Source: Leifsonia sp. 466MF
GTDB taxonomy: Bacteria > Actinomycetota > Actinomycetes > Actinomycetales > Microbacteriaceae
Reading direction: 5' to 3'
Assembly (NCBI RefSeq): GCF_900100265.1
Contig: NZ_LT629696.1
Span: forward strand, 1,488,001-1,552,000
Length of the DNA stretch: 64,000 bases
Both the position numbers and the translations under genes were made by a program. The notes beneath the pieces were generated by a model. That model worked only from the letters and a program-made list of their open reading frames with translations, was not told the origin of the DNA and did not search any database. Positions within the stretch are counted from its first letter, which is position 1; each line of letters opens with the position of its first letter. Positions 29,341-38,326 of this stretch are shown here, piece by piece.

Positions 29341-30282
29341 ATGCGCATCGTCTTCGCCGGAACGCCGGCCGTCGCCCTCCCGTCCCTGGAGGCCGTCGCG
29401 GCCCGGCACGAGGTGGTCGCCGTCGTCACCCGTGAGGATGCGCCGCTCGGCCGCAAGCGCGTGCTGACCCCGTCGCCCGTCGCGGAGGCTGCAGAGCGTC
29501 TCGGGCTACCGGTGATCAAGGCGAACCGGCTCGGCGACGACGTGACCGAACGCATCGCCGCCCTGCAGCCCGACCTCGGCGTGGTGGTGGCGTACGGCGG
29601 CCTGGTGCGCGAGCCGCTACTGTCGCTTCCGCGCCTCGGCTGGGTCAACCTCCACTTCTCCCTGCTCCCGCGTTGGCGGGGCGCCGCGCCTGTGCAGCGC
29701 GCCGTGATCGCCGGGGACACCGAGACCGGCGCGGCGGTCTTCCATCTCGTGCCGGAGCTCGACGCGGGGGATGTGTACGCCGAGCTGCGACGTCCCATCG
29801 GCCCGGATGAGACGGCCGGCGAGTTGCTCTCCGCCCTGGCCGAGGAGGGCGCGGCCCTGCTGGCCGACACCGCCGACGCGCTGGCCGCGGGCACGGCCGC
29901 CGCGACGCCCCAGGAGGGTGAAGTCACGCTGGCGCCGAAGCTGACGCTCGAGGATGCGCGCCTCGACCTCACCGAACCGGCCGAGCGGGTCTCCGCGCGG
30001 CTGCGCGGCGTGACGCCGGAGCCGGGCGCGTTCGTGCTGCTGGACGGCGAGCGGTTCAAGGTGCACGAAGCGCGGACGACCGACGGCGAGGAGCCCGTGG
30101 CTCCCGGCGCGGTCGAGCTGCGCGGCAAGCGGGTGCTCGTCGGGACGGGGACCGCTCCGCTGGAGCTCGTCACCGTCCAGCCGGCCGGGAAGCGCGCGAT
30201 GCCGGCCGCCGACTGGCTGCGCGGTGTCGCCTCCGCGTCGGCCTCCTCCGCTGCCGGATCGACCGGGGTGGTGTTCGCATGA
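29341..30282 (+). CDS. fmt: Methionyl-tRNA formyltransferase
   Basis: Formylates initiator Met-tRNA with 10-formyl-THF. The 313-residue product begins MRIVFAGTPAVALPSLEA and has the catalytic motif NLHFSLLPRWRGAAPVQ with Asn and His, and the Asp in ELDAGDVY. The C-terminal tRNA-binding domain is present. Overlaps rsmB by 4 bases (ATGA), a common fmt-rsmB pairing. Confidence 0.97.
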   Translation: MRIVFAGTPAVALPSLEAVAARHEVVAVVTREDAPLGRKRVLTPSPVAEAAERLGLPVIKANRLGDDVTERIAALQPDLGVVVAYGGLVREPLLSLPRLGWVNLHFSLLPRWRGAAPVQRAVIAGDTETGAAVFHLVPELDAGDVYAELRRPIGPDETAGELLSALAEEGAALLADTADALAAGTAAATPQEGEVTLAPKLTLEDARLDLTEPAERVSARLRGVTPEPGAFVLLDGERFKVHEARTTDGEEPVAPGAVELRGKRVLVGTGTAPLELVTVQPAGKRAMPAADWLRGVASASASSAAGSTGVVFA

Positions 30283-31709
30283 ACGCGCCGCGCGATGACC
30301 GCAACCGCGACCGCCGGCCCCGCCCGCGTTCTGGTCCGCCGCAGACCCGCGTCCAGCCCGCCCGCCAGGTCGCCCTCGACGTGCTGCAGGCCGTCAGCGA
30401 CTCCGACGCCTACGCCAACCTCCTCCTTCCGACGCGCATCGCCCGCGCCGGGCTCTCCCCGGCGGATGCCGGCCTCGCCACTGAGCTGACCTACGGCACG
30501 CTGCGGATGCAGGGCTACTACGACCGGGTCATCGCCATCGCGGCGGGCCGTGACGTCGACCGGATCGACCCGCCCCTCCTCGACGTGCTGCGGCTGGGCG
30601 CGCACCAGCTGCTGTCGATGCGCGTCCCGTCGCACGCGGCGGTCAACGAGTCGGTCGGGCTGGCGCGCAGCGTCGGCAGCCGCTCGGGTACCGGCTTCGT
30701 GAACGGCGTGCTGCGCGAGATCGGCCGCCACACTCCCGACGAGTGGCGGGATGAGGTGGCGTCGCGGGCGAAGAACGACGACGACCGCCTGTCGGCGCTG
30801 TACTCGCATCCCGTCTGGGTGGTCCGCGCGCTGCGCCGATCGCTCGACGCCGAGGGCCGGGCGGAGGAGTTGGAGCAGCTCCTGGAGGCCGACAACACCG
30901 CGCCGCGGGTCAACCTCATCGCACTGCCCGGTCTCGTCGACAAGCCGGACGACGCGCGCGACGACCGTTTCTCGCCTCCCGGCTTCACCGTCGGCGGCGG
31001 CGACCCGTTCGGGATCGTGGAGAAGACCGAGGGACGCATCCGCGTGCAGGACGAGGGCTCGCAGCTGGCTGCCCTCGCGCTGACCCGCGCGGAGCCGGTG
31101 CGGCCGGGGGAGCGCTGGCTCGACCTGTGCGCCGGCCCCGGCGGGAAGGCGGCTCTGCTCGCCGCCGAGGCGCTGACCGGCGGCGCGACCCTGGTCGCGA
31201 ACGAGCTGGTCCCCGCCCGCGCCGAGCTGGTGCGACGCGCGCTCGCTCCGGTGCCGCTGGAGGTGCCGGTCTGGGAGCTGGACGGCACGGTCGTCGGCGC
31301 CGAGCATCCCGAAGCGTTCGACCGCATCCTGCTCGACGCCCCGTGCACCGGGCTCGGCGCGCTCCGTCGCCGGCCGGAGGCGCGCTGGCGGAAGAGCCCA
31401 CGGGATGTCGCCGAGCTGACCGCGCTGCAGTCGGCGCTGCTCGACTCGGCCATCGCCGCTCTGAAGCCCGGCGGCCTGCTCGCCTACGTGACCTGCTCGC
31501 CGCACCTCGCCGAGACCCGAGGTGTCGTCGCCGACGCGCGCGAGCGCCACGGCGACCTGCTCGAGCCGCAGGCGACCGCCGACACCCTGCAGTCCATCGC
31601 CGTCGAACGGCTCGATCTCGCGGGCGAAGGCGACACCGTCCAGCTGTGGCCGCACCGGCACCTCACCGACGGGATGTTCGTCGCGCTGCTCCGCAAGCGC
31701 TCCGCCTAG
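30279..31709 (+). CDS. rsmB: 16S rRNA (cytosine-967-C5)-methyltransferase
   Basis: The 476-residue product has an N-terminal NusB-like RNA-binding domain (ARQVALDVLQAVSDSDAYAN to about residue 150) and a C-terminal SAM methyltransferase domain. The SAM motif is LDLCAGPGGKAALLA; the two catalytic cysteines are in LLDAPCTGLGALRRRPEARW and AYVTCSPHLAET. The first ~25 residues are Arg/Pro-rich and probably disordered. Confidence 0.94.
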   Translation: MNAPRDDRNRDRRPRPRSGPPQTRVQPARQVALDVLQAVSDSDAYANLLLPTRIARAGLSPADAGLATELTYGTLRMQGYYDRVIAIAAGRDVDRIDPPLLDVLRLGAHQLLSMRVPSHAAVNESVGLARSVGSRSGTGFVNGVLREIGRHTPDEWRDEVASRAKNDDDRLSALYSHPVWVVRALRRSLDAEGRAEELEQLLEADNTAPRVNLIALPGLVDKPDDARDDRFSPPGFTVGGGDPFGIVEKTEGRIRVQDEGSQLAALALTRAEPVRPGERWLDLCAGPGGKAALLAAEALTGGATLVANELVPARAELVRRALAPVPLEVPVWELDGTVVGAEHPEAFDRILLDAPCTGLGALRRRPEARWRKSPRDVAELTALQSALLDSAIAALKPGGLLAYVTCSPHLAETRGVVADARERHGDLLEPQATADTLQSIAVERLDLAGEGDTVQLWPHRHLTDGMFVALLRKRSA

Positions 31710-31712
31710 GCT
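31707..31712 (+). promoter_or_regulatory. Putative -10 box (TAGGCT), leaderless rpe
   Basis: TAGGCT overlaps the rsmB stop and ends 6 bases before the rpe ATG. If used, transcription would start at or next to the start codon, giving a leaderless mRNA. Confidence 0.5.
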
Positions 31713-31718
31713 GGAGTC

Positions 31719-32411
31719 ATGGCTTCGACCCCTTCCGCCGACCGGATCGACCCGCGTGTCCGCATCAACCCCAGCATCCTGGCCGCCGACTTCGTCAACA
31801 TGCAGAGCGAGGTCGCGCGCATCGCGACCGCCGACCTGGTGCACGTCGACGTGATGGACAACCACTTCGTCCCTAACCTCACGTTCGGGCCGCAGATGGT
31901 GGGCCGCATCCAGGATGTGAGCCCCATCCCGCTGGATGTGCACCTGATGATCGACGACCCGGACCGCTGGGCGCCGGGGTACGCGGAGCTCGGAGCGTAC
32001 TCGGTGACCTTCCACGCCGAGGCTGCGCACGATCCCATCGCTCTGGCGCGCCGCCTGCGCTCGATCGGCGCGCGGGCGGGCATCGCGGTCAAGCCGGGCA
32101 CCGGCGTCGAGCCCTACCTCGACCTGCTGGAGGAGTTCGACCAGGTGCTCGTCATGACGGTCGAGCCGGGGTTCGGCGGCCAGTCGTTCATGCCGGAGAC
32201 CATGCCGAAACTGAACGCGCTCCGGCAGGCCGTCGAGGCGCGGGGTCTCGACGTGTGGCTGCAGGTGGACGGCGGCATCACCGAGGAGACGATCGTCACG
32301 GCGGCCGCGGCCGGGGCGGACACGTTCGTGGCGGGCTCCAGCGTCTTCCGCGGAGAGCCGGCGGACCGCATCGCGGCCCTCCGTGCCGCTGCGCTGCCGC
32401 ACCTCCACTGA
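31719..32411 (+). CDS. rpe: Ribulose-phosphate 3-epimerase
   Basis: Interconverts ribulose 5-phosphate and xylulose 5-phosphate in the pentose phosphate pathway. The 230-residue TIM barrel shows [30 protein letters not shown] with metal ligands, [24 protein letters not shown] and [10 protein letters not shown]. Standard length. The spacing to the -10 box and lack of a normal ribosome binding site position suggest leaderless expression. Confidence 0.97.
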   Translation: MASTPSADRIDPRVRINPSILAADFVNMQSEVARIATADLVHVDVMDNHFVPNLTFGPQMVGRIQDVSPIPLDVHLMIDDPDRWAPGYAELGAYSVTFHAEAAHDPIALARRLRSIGARAGIAVKPGTGVEPYLDLLEEFDQVLVMTVEPGFGGQSFMPETMPKLNALRQAVEARGLDVWLQVDGGITEETIVTAAAAGADTFVAGSSVFRGEPADRIAALRAAALPHLH

Positions 32412-32432
32412 CCCGTACGCTGACCCGCGGCG

Positions 32433-32495
32433 CGCACATTCGTGCCGAATGTGCGGAATCAGCGCGGCATACCGCACATTCGGCACGAATGTCCG
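32433..32495. promoter_or_regulatory. Two 23-bp dyads forming a long inverted repeat before hisE
   Basis: Each unit is CGCACATTCG-N3-CGAATGTGCG: a perfect dyad at 32433-32455 and one with a single mismatch at 32473-32495. Their centres are 40 bp apart. The two units together also form 21-base perfect outer arms (32436-32456 with 32472-32492). The second unit ends 19 bp before the hisE -10 box. It could be a double operator or a terminator after rpe; there is no T-run. Confidence 0.6.
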
Positions 32496-32514
32496 ACCGG
32501 CTCGGGCGGACCGG

Positions 32515-32520
32515 TACGCT
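32515..32520 (+). promoter_or_regulatory. Putative -10 box (TACGCT), leaderless hisE
   Basis: TACGCT ends 6 bases before the hisE GTG. This is the predicted start of the his-trp operon. Confidence 0.45.
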
Positions 32521-32526
32521 GGAGAG

Positions 32527-32790
32527 GTGAAAACCTTCGACGACCTCTTCGCCGAACTCGCGCAGAAGGCGCAGGACCGCCCGGAGGGCTCCGGCACCGT
32601 CCGCGAGCTCGACGCCGGCGTGCACGCCATCGGCAAGAAGATCGTCGAGGAGGCCGCCGAGGTCTGGATGGCCGCCGAGTACGAGTCCGACGAGGCCACC
32701 GCCGAGGAGATCTCGCAGCTGCTCTACCACCTGCAGGTCCTGCTCCTCGCCAAGGGGCTGACGCCGGCCGACGTGTACCGACATCTGTGA
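32527..32790 (+). CDS. hisE: Phosphoribosyl-ATP pyrophosphatase
   Basis: Second step of histidine synthesis, converting PR-ATP to PR-AMP. The 87-residue MazG-fold protein shows [20 protein letters not shown] and [13 protein letters not shown] at 32527 starts the conserved sequence [12 protein letters not shown]; the open frame further upstream runs through the palindrome and is not coding. hisG follows after 66 bases. Confidence 0.95.
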   Translation: MKTFDDLFAELAQKAQDRPEGSGTVRELDAGVHAIGKKIVEEAAEVWMAAEYESDEATAEEISQLLYHLQVLLLAKGLTPADVYRHL

Positions 32791-32856
32791 TGGACCAGCC
32801 TTTTCGCCGTACCTAGGCCCATCCACTCGTCCGATCACGTCACGAAAGACCTGCGA

Positions 32857-33696
32857 ATGCTGAAGATCGCCGTCCCCAACAAGGGCTCCCTCTCCGAGAC
32901 CGCGGCGCAGATGCTGCACGAGGCCGGCTATGTCGGCCGCCGCGACCCGAAGGAGCTCATCGTCACCGACGCCCGCAACGGCGTCGAGTTCTTCTATCTG
33001 CGCCCGCGTGACATCGCCACCTACGTCGGCTCCGGCGCGCTCGATGTCGGGATCACCGGCCGCGACCTGCTGCTCGACTCGGGCTCACCCGCCGCCGAGA
33101 TCAGCGCCCTCGACTTCGCCGCGTCGACGTTCCGGTTCGCCGGCCCAGCCGGCGTGTTCGCCGAGCTGGCCGACCTGGAGGGCAAGCGCGTCGCGACGAG
33201 CTACCCGGGCCTCGTCGGCGCGTTCCTCGGCGAGCACGGTGTCAGCACCTCCCTGATCAAGCTCGACGGCGCGGTCGAGTCGGCCGTGCGGCTCGGCGTC
33301 GCCGACGCGGTCGCCGACGTCGTCGAGACGGGTTCCACCCTCCGCAAGCAGGGGCTGGAGATCTTCGGACCGGTCATCCTGGAGTCGGAGGCCGTGCTCA
33401 TCTCGTCCCCGTCGCCGGCCGCCGGGGTGGACACGCTGGTGCGCCGGCTGCAGGGCGTCATGGTCGCCCGCCAGTACGTGCTGATCGACTACAACCTCCC
33501 CGTCGCACTGCTCGAGAAGGCGGTCGCGCTGACGCCGGGCGTCGAGTCGCCGACCGTCTCTCCGCTGGGGGAGCCGGAGTGGGTGGCCGTGCGCGTGATG
33601 ATCAAGCGCGAGCAGACCAACCACATCATGGACGACCTGTACGAGCTGGGCGCCCGCGCCATCCTGGTCACCTCCATCCACGCTGCGCGGATCTGA
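32857..33696 (+). CDS. hisG: ATP phosphoribosyltransferase (long form)
   Basis: First committed step of histidine synthesis. The 279-residue product is the long, HisZ-independent form: catalytic part [20 protein letters not shown] with PRPP loop [13 protein letters not shown], and a C-terminal regulatory domain ([20 protein letters not shown]) that binds histidine in the family. Its last base is shared with the hisF start (TGATG). Confidence 0.96.
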   Translation: MLKIAVPNKGSLSETAAQMLHEAGYVGRRDPKELIVTDARNGVEFFYLRPRDIATYVGSGALDVGITGRDLLLDSGSPAAEISALDFAASTFRFAGPAGVFAELADLEGKRVATSYPGLVGAFLGEHGVSTSLIKLDGAVESAVRLGVADAVADVVETGSTLRKQGLEIFGPVILESEAVLISSPSPAAGVDTLVRRLQGVMVARQYVLIDYNLPVALLEKAVALTPGVESPTVSPLGEPEWVAVRVMIKREQTNHIMDDLYELGARAILVTSIHAARI

Positions 33697-34460
33697 TGAG
33701 CGTCGCGGTCCGGGTGATCCCCTGTCTCGACGTGGCCGCCGGCCGCGTCGTGAAGGGCGTGAACTTCCAGAACCTGCGCGACCAGGGCGACCCGGTCGAG
33801 CTCGCCCGGCGGTACTTCGAGCAGGGCGCGGACGAGCTGACCTTCCTGGATGTGACGGCGACCGTCGACGACCGCGCCACCACATACGACGTGGTGCGGG
33901 CGACGGCCGAGCAGGTCTTCATCCCGCTCACCGTCGGCGGCGGCGTGCGCAGCCCCGAGGATGTGGCAAAGCTCCTCGGCCACGGCGCCGACAAGGTGGG
34001 TGTCAACTCGGCCGCGATCGCGCGCCCGGAGCTGATCTCGGAGATCGCCGCCCGGTTCGGCGCGCAGGTGCTGGTGCTGTCGCTGGATGTGAAGCGCTCG
34101 GCCGCGACGCCGTCGGGTTTCGTGGTCACGACGCACGGCGGCCGAACGGAGACCGACCTCGATGCCCTGGAGTGGGCGGCGCGCGCGATCGAGCTGGGCG
34201 CGGGCGAGCTGCTGGTCAACTCCATCGACGCCGATGGCACCAAGGAGGGCTTCGACCTGGAGCTCATCCGCGAGATGCGCGCCCTGAGCAGCGTTCCCGT
34301 GATCGCCTCGGGCGGTGCGGGGGCGCTGGAGCACTTCGTTCCGGCCATCCAGGCGGGAGCCGACGCCGTGCTCGCGGCGAGCGTGTTCCACCAGGGTGAG
34401 CTGACGATCGAGCAGGTGAAGGACGAACTGGCCGCGGCCGGGATGGAGGTCCGCCGATGA
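33696..34460 (+). CDS. hisF: Imidazole glycerol phosphate synthase, cyclase subunit
   Basis: TIM-barrel partner of HisH that makes IGP and AICAR. The 254-residue product has [18 protein letters not shown] with the catalytic Asp, [19 protein letters not shown] and the second catalytic Asp region [13 protein letters not shown]. hisH and hisA are not in the window. Overlaps hisG by 1 base and hisI by 4. Confidence 0.97.
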   Translation: MSVAVRVIPCLDVAAGRVVKGVNFQNLRDQGDPVELARRYFEQGADELTFLDVTATVDDRATTYDVVRATAEQVFIPLTVGGGVRSPEDVAKLLGHGADKVGVNSAAIARPELISEIAARFGAQVLVLSLDVKRSAATPSGFVVTTHGGRTETDLDALEWAARAIELGAGELLVNSIDADGTKEGFDLELIREMRALSSVPVIASGGAGALEHFVPAIQAGADAVLAASVFHQGELTIEQVKDELAAAGMEVRR

Positions 34461-34840
34461 ACGCGACGACGACCGACGCGGTGCTGGAGCGCATCCGCTT
34501 CACCGACACCGGGCTGGTGCCGGCGATCATCCAGCAGTGGGACACCCGCGAGGTGCTGATGATGGGGTGGATGGACGCGGAGGCGTTCCGCCGCACCATG
34601 AGCGAGGGCCGGGTGACGTTCTGGTCGCGCTCCCGCAAGGAGTACTGGCGGAAGGGCGACACGTCCGGGCACGTGCAGTACGTGAAGGGCGCCGCGCTCG
34701 ACTGCGACGGCGACACCCTGCTGGTCACGGTCGAGCAGGTCGGCGCGGCCTGCCACACCGGCACACGCACCTGCTTCGACGCGGATGTGCTGGAGCCGGT
34801 CGTCGGCGCGAGCCCCGAGATCGAGGCGGCCGACCTGTGA
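34457..34840 (+). CDS. hisI: Phosphoribosyl-AMP cyclohydrolase
   Basis: Third histidine step. The 127-residue product has [35 protein letters not shown] and the zinc/magnesium residues in DCDGDTLLV and [11 protein letters not shown]. It is a stand-alone cyclohydrolase because hisE is separate. ATGA overlap with hisF; 4-base overlap with trpE, which joins the two pathways in one transcript. Confidence 0.97.
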   Translation: MNATTTDAVLERIRFTDTGLVPAIIQQWDTREVLMMGWMDAEAFRRTMSEGRVTFWSRSRKEYWRKGDTSGHVQYVKGAALDCDGDTLLVTVEQVGAACHTGTRTCFDADVLEPVVGASPEIEAADL

Positions 34841-36369
34841 TCGACACCGTGGGCGGTACGACGACCCGGAACGCCTTCGACGGACTCGTCGGCGACCACC
34901 GCGTCGTCCCGGTGATCCGCGAGCTCTTCGCCGACGGGGAGACCCCGGTCGGCATCTATCGGAAGCTCGCGGCCGGCCGGCCGGGCACCTTTCTGCTGGA
35001 GTCCGCCGAGCAGGGCGGCATCTGGTCGCGCTTCTCGTTCGTCGGCGCGTCGTCGTTCGGCGTGCTCACGCAGGAGGGCGAAGCCGTGAACTGGCTCGAC
35101 TACGGCCTGCCCGCCGAGCGCGCCCTCGGCACGGCGGCCTCCCTCCGGCCGCTGGAGGCTCTCGCGGCGCTGCATGCGCGCTGGCAGACCGCCCGCATCC
35201 CGGGCCTCCCTCCGCTCACCGGCGGTCTCGTCGGGTTCATCGGCTGGGAGGCGATCCGGCAGATCGAGCGCCTGCCCGACGCCCCGCCCGCCGATGTCGA
35301 CGTGCCCGGCCAGGCGCTCGCGTTCGTGGCCGACCTCGTCGTCGTGGATCACCGCACCGGCACCGTGAAGCTGGTCGCCAACGCGCTGGCCGACGGCGTC
35401 GCCGACGCGGACGCGCTGTGGGCGGATGCGCAGGCACGTCTCGACCGCATGCAGCGCGAGCTCGCGCAGCCTTCCGAGGCGTGGCTGGAGGACGTCGACC
35501 TCGGCATCCCGGCCGAGCCGATCTCCCGCACGCGCCGGGAGGACTTCCTGTCGTCGGTCGTCACGGCCAAGGAGCGCATCGTCGACGGCGACATCTTCCA
35601 GGTCGTCATCTCGCAGCGCTTCGAGCTGGAGTGCACGGCCCCCGCGCTCGACGTCTACCGCGTGCTCCGCGCGCTCAACCCGAGCCCGTACATGTACCTG
35701 CTGTCGCTGGAGAAGCCGAGCGGCGAGCCATACCAGATCGTGGGCTCGTCGCCCGAGGCGCTGGTGAAGGTGCAGGAGGGACGCGCATTCACGCATCCCA
35801 TCGCCGGATCGCGTCCGCGCGGCGCCACGCCGGAGCAGGACCTGGACCTGGAGGCGTCGCTGCTCGCCGACGACAAAGAGCGCGCCGAGCACTTGATGCT
35901 GGTCGACCTCGCCCGCAACGACCTGCTCAAGGTGTGCGAGGCGGGCACCGTCGAGGTGACGGAGTTCATGCGCATCGAGCGGTTCAGCCACATCATGCAC
36001 ATCGTGTCGTCCGTCGAGGGCGACCTGCTGCCGGATGCGACGGCGATCGACGTGTTCCGCGCGACGTTCCCGGCCGGAACGCTCTCGGGCGCGCCGAAGC
36101 CGATGGCGTTGCGGATCATCGACGAGTTGGAGCCCATCCAGCGCGGCGTCTACGGCGGCGTGATCGGGTACTTCGACTTCGCCGGGGATGCGGACCTCGC
36201 CATCGCGATCCGCACCGCGACGATCATGGACGGCGTCGCACGGGTGCAGGCCGGCGGGGGACTGGTGGCCGACTCGGTGCCCGAGAACGAGTTCCAGGAG
36301 TCGCAGAACAAGGCGGCGGCTCCGCTGCGCGCCGTCGCCGTGGCGAACGCCATGAAGCGCGTGCTGTGA
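34837..36369 (+). CDS. trpE: Anthranilate synthase component I
   Basis: Makes anthranilate from chorismate with the TrpG amidotransferase, which is not in the window. The 510-residue product has the Trp-feedback motif FLLESAEQG near residue 50 and the chorismate-binding domain (SPYMYLLS; IAGSRPRGATPEQD; FPAGTLSGAPKPMALRIIDE). GTG at 34837 overlaps hisI by 4 bases. Regulation by tryptophan feedback is expected from the LLES motif; no transcriptional attenuator is visible. Confidence 0.97.
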   Translation: MIDTVGGTTTRNAFDGLVGDHRVVPVIRELFADGETPVGIYRKLAAGRPGTFLLESAEQGGIWSRFSFVGASSFGVLTQEGEAVNWLDYGLPAERALGTAASLRPLEALAALHARWQTARIPGLPPLTGGLVGFIGWEAIRQIERLPDAPPADVDVPGQALAFVADLVVVDHRTGTVKLVANALADGVADADALWADAQARLDRMQRELAQPSEAWLEDVDLGIPAEPISRTRREDFLSSVVTAKERIVDGDIFQVVISQRFELECTAPALDVYRVLRALNPSPYMYLLSLEKPSGEPYQIVGSSPEALVKVQEGRAFTHPIAGSRPRGATPEQDLDLEASLLADDKERAEHLMLVDLARNDLLKVCEAGTVEVTEFMRIERFSHIMHIVSSVEGDLLPDATAIDVFRATFPAGTLSGAPKPMALRIIDELEPIQRGVYGGVIGYFDFAGDADLAIAIRTATIMDGVARVQAGGGLVADSVPENEFQESQNKAAAPLRAVAVANAMKRVL

Positions 36370-37112
36370 GGACGGAGAGCGTGAACGGCCGTCGCGTCAA
36401 GTACTCCACGATGCTGCTCCTCCTCGTGGGGAGCGGTCTCGCGCTGCTGGCGGCGACCCAGCCGTGGTTCACGATCACGCTGACCGACACGGCCGAGCAC
36501 TCGACCACGATCAGCGTGGCGGGATCGGTGGCCGCGCCAGCGCTGACCGCCCTGTCGCTCGCGGGGCTGGCGCTGACCGCTGCGCTGGCGATCGCCGGTC
36601 CGGTCTTCCGGATCGTGCTCGCTCTGCTCGGCCTGCTGCTCGGCGTCTCCGTGCTCATCTCGGCGATCAGCGCGGTGTCGGATGCGGTGGGCGCGTCGTC
36701 CTCCGCGATCACGACGGCGACCGGCGTGGCCGGGGACTCCTCGATCCGCCGTCTGGTGCACTCGTCCGCGATCGAGCTGTGGCCGTGGGTTGCCCTCGTG
36801 GCGGGCATCCTGGTCATCCTGGCGAGCGCGGCGGTCGTCGTCTTCTTGCGGCTCTGGCCCGGTCCGTCGCGCAAGTACCAGACCCGCTTCGCGGGGGAGG
36901 ACGGGCGCCCCGCCGACGAGCTCTTCGCCGACGGGGAGCCCACCGACGACGCCGAGGCCCGCGCCGCCGCCGAGGAGCCGGCCGCTGACGCGCCGGACAC
37001 TGACGCGCCGGCCGCTGACGTGCCCGACTCCGCGACCCCCACCACCCTCGACCGCGACGCGGCGATCGACAGCTGGGACGACCTCACCCGCGGCGACGAC
37101 CCCACCCGCTGA
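36366..37112 (+). CDS. Tryptophan operon-associated membrane protein (Trp_oprn_chp type)
   Basis: A 248-residue membrane protein with about four transmembrane helices (for example TMLLLLVGSGLALLAATQPW and ALVAGILVILASAAVVVFL) and a long acidic cytoplasmic tail with an Ala/Asp/Pro repeat (PAADAPDTDAPAADVPD). Proteins of this type occur in actinobacterial trp operons between trpE and trpC; the function is unknown, perhaps transport. GTG at 36366 overlaps trpE by 4 bases; GTG 36381 is an alternative. Confidence 0.85.
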   Translation: MRTESVNGRRVKYSTMLLLLVGSGLALLAATQPWFTITLTDTAEHSTTISVAGSVAAPALTALSLAGLALTAALAIAGPVFRIVLALLGLLLGVSVLISAISAVSDAVGASSSAITTATGVAGDSSIRRLVHSSAIELWPWVALVAGILVILASAAVVVFLRLWPGPSRKYQTRFAGEDGRPADELFADGEPTDDAEARAAAEEPAADAPDTDAPAADVPDSATPTTLDRDAAIDSWDDLTRGDDPTR

Positions 37113-37148
37113 CCTCCCGTCCGTCCCCTCCCGCACGCCCTCCCACCC

Positions 37149-37214
37149 CCGTCGAGTCCGCAAACTTTGCACGCCCGCGCCCGCGAAACCGTGCAAAGTT
37201 TGCGGACTCGACGG
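37149..37214. repeat. Perfect 25-base inverted repeat between trp genes
   Basis: Arms 37149-37173 and 37190-37214 are exact reverse complements around a 16-base loop. Each arm contains its own small dyad (GCAAACTTTGC / GCAAAGTTTGC). There is no T-run. It lies 37 bases after the membrane-protein gene and 43 bases before the next -10 box, so it may terminate or attenuate the his-trp transcript or be a protein site. Confidence 0.8.
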
Positions 37215-37256
37215 TGGGGCTGGCGCGTGGAGGGCGGCGGGGAAGTGAGCGCCCAC

Positions 37257-37262
37257 TAGACT
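37257..37262 (+). promoter_or_regulatory. Putative -10 box (TAGACT) internal to the trp cluster
   Basis: TAGACT lies 59 bases before the next gene and would give trpCBA a promoter separate from hisE-trpE. It follows the long inverted repeat. Confidence 0.45.
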
Positions 37263-37321
37263 GGGTGCGTTCCAAATTCCCGTGCGCGCCGGGCGGCGCG
37301 CACCCGACGTGCAGGAGTCCC

Positions 37322-37552
37322 ATGAGCAGCGAGTCAGTCGAGCCAGGCCACGGTCACTCGCCGGCGGCGTGGACAGCCGTGATCATCATGCTGGTCGCGT
37401 TCACCATCGGCGCCATCGCCTTCTTCTTCGACGCCCCCATCATCGTCTGGGCGGCTGCGGGTCTCGCGGTGATCGGCCTCATCGTCGGCTGGGTCATGAA
37501 GCGCGCCGGGTACGGCGTCGGCGGCGACAAGTACACCCCGAAGGGGCACTGA
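37322..37552 (+). CDS. Small two-helix membrane protein before trpC
   Basis: A 76-residue protein with a His/Gly start (VEPGHGHSPAAWTAVIIMLV), two predicted transmembrane helices and a short C-terminal tail (GVGGDKYTPKGH). The HGHxPAAWT motif is a hallmark of a small protein family I associate with trpC in Micrococcales; its function is unknown. AGGAG precedes the ATG. trpC starts 3 bases after the stop. Confidence 0.75.
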   Translation: MSSESVEPGHGHSPAAWTAVIIMLVAFTIGAIAFFFDAPIIVWAAAGLAVIGLIVGWVMKRAGYGVGGDKYTPKGH

Positions 37553-37555
37553 TCC

Positions 37556-38326
37556 GTGCTCGCCGACCTCGTCGCCGGCGCGCTCGAGGACGCTGAGCGG
37601 AGACGCGACGAGCGTCCGCTCGCCGAGGTGGAGGCCGCGGCCCTCGCCCGGCCCGCCGCACTCGATGCGCTGACCGCGCTCGCCCCGGCGGAGCGCGTCA
37701 AGATCATCGCCGAGGTGAAGCGCGCCAGCCCGTCCCGCGGGTCGCTCGCCGCCATCCCGGATCCCGCCGCCCTGGCGGTCTCGTACGAGACCGGCGGGGC
37801 CAGCGCGATCAGCGTCCTCACTGAGGAGCGCCGCTTCCACGGCTCGCTCGCCGACCTGGAGGCGGTCCGCGAGGCCGTCTCGATCCCGGTGCTGCGCAAG
37901 GAGTTCGTCGCCGATCCGTACCAGGTGTTCGAGGCCCGCGCCGCGGGGGCCGACCTGGTACTGCTGATCGTCGCCGCGCTCGACCAGAAGCGGCTCGTCG
38001 AGCTGCACGAGCTGATCACCGAGCTGGGCATGACCTCGCTGGTGGAGGCGCACTCGGCCGACGAGCTGAGCCGCGCCCTCGACACCGGCGCGGGCCTCGT
38101 GGGCGTCAACGCCCGCGACCTGACGACGTTCGAGCTGGATCGGGACCTGTTCGGCCGCCTGGCCGGCAGCATCCCCTCCGGCGTCATCCGCGTGGCGGAG
38201 TCGGCCGTGAAGACGGCCGACGATGTCGCGCATTACCGAGCGGCGGGCGCCGATGTGGTGCTCGTCGGCGAGGCGCTCGTCACGAGCGACCCCGTCGCGA
38301 CGCTTGAAGAGTTCTTGGGAGTCTGA
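37556..38326 (+). CDS. trpC: Indole-3-glycerol phosphate synthase
   Basis: Converts CdRP to indole-glycerol phosphate. The 256-residue TIM barrel shows [14 protein letters not shown] with catalytic Lys, [32 protein letters not shown] and [12 protein letters not shown] at 37556 is the start; the stop shares one base with trpB (TGATG). Confidence 0.96.
   Translation: MLADLVAGALEDAERRRDERPLAEVEAAALARPAALDALTALAPAERVKIIAEVKRASPSRGSLAAIPDPAALAVSYETGGASAISVLTEERRFHGSLADLEAVREAVSIPVLRKEFVADPYQVFEARAAGADLVLLIVAALDQKRLVELHELITELGMTSLVEAHSADELSRALDTGAGLVGVNARDLTTFELDRDLFGRLAGSIPSGVIRVAESAVKTADDVAHYRAAGADVVLVGEALVTSDPVATLEEFLGV

Noticed and set aside
32383..32526. Longer hisE starting inside the palindrome
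   Set aside because: The extra N-terminal residues would be encoded by the dyads and are not found in the HisE family.
37149..37214. Trp attenuator or T-box
   Set aside because: No leader peptide with Trp codons, no T-box motif and no T-run; the hairpin has no alternative partner.
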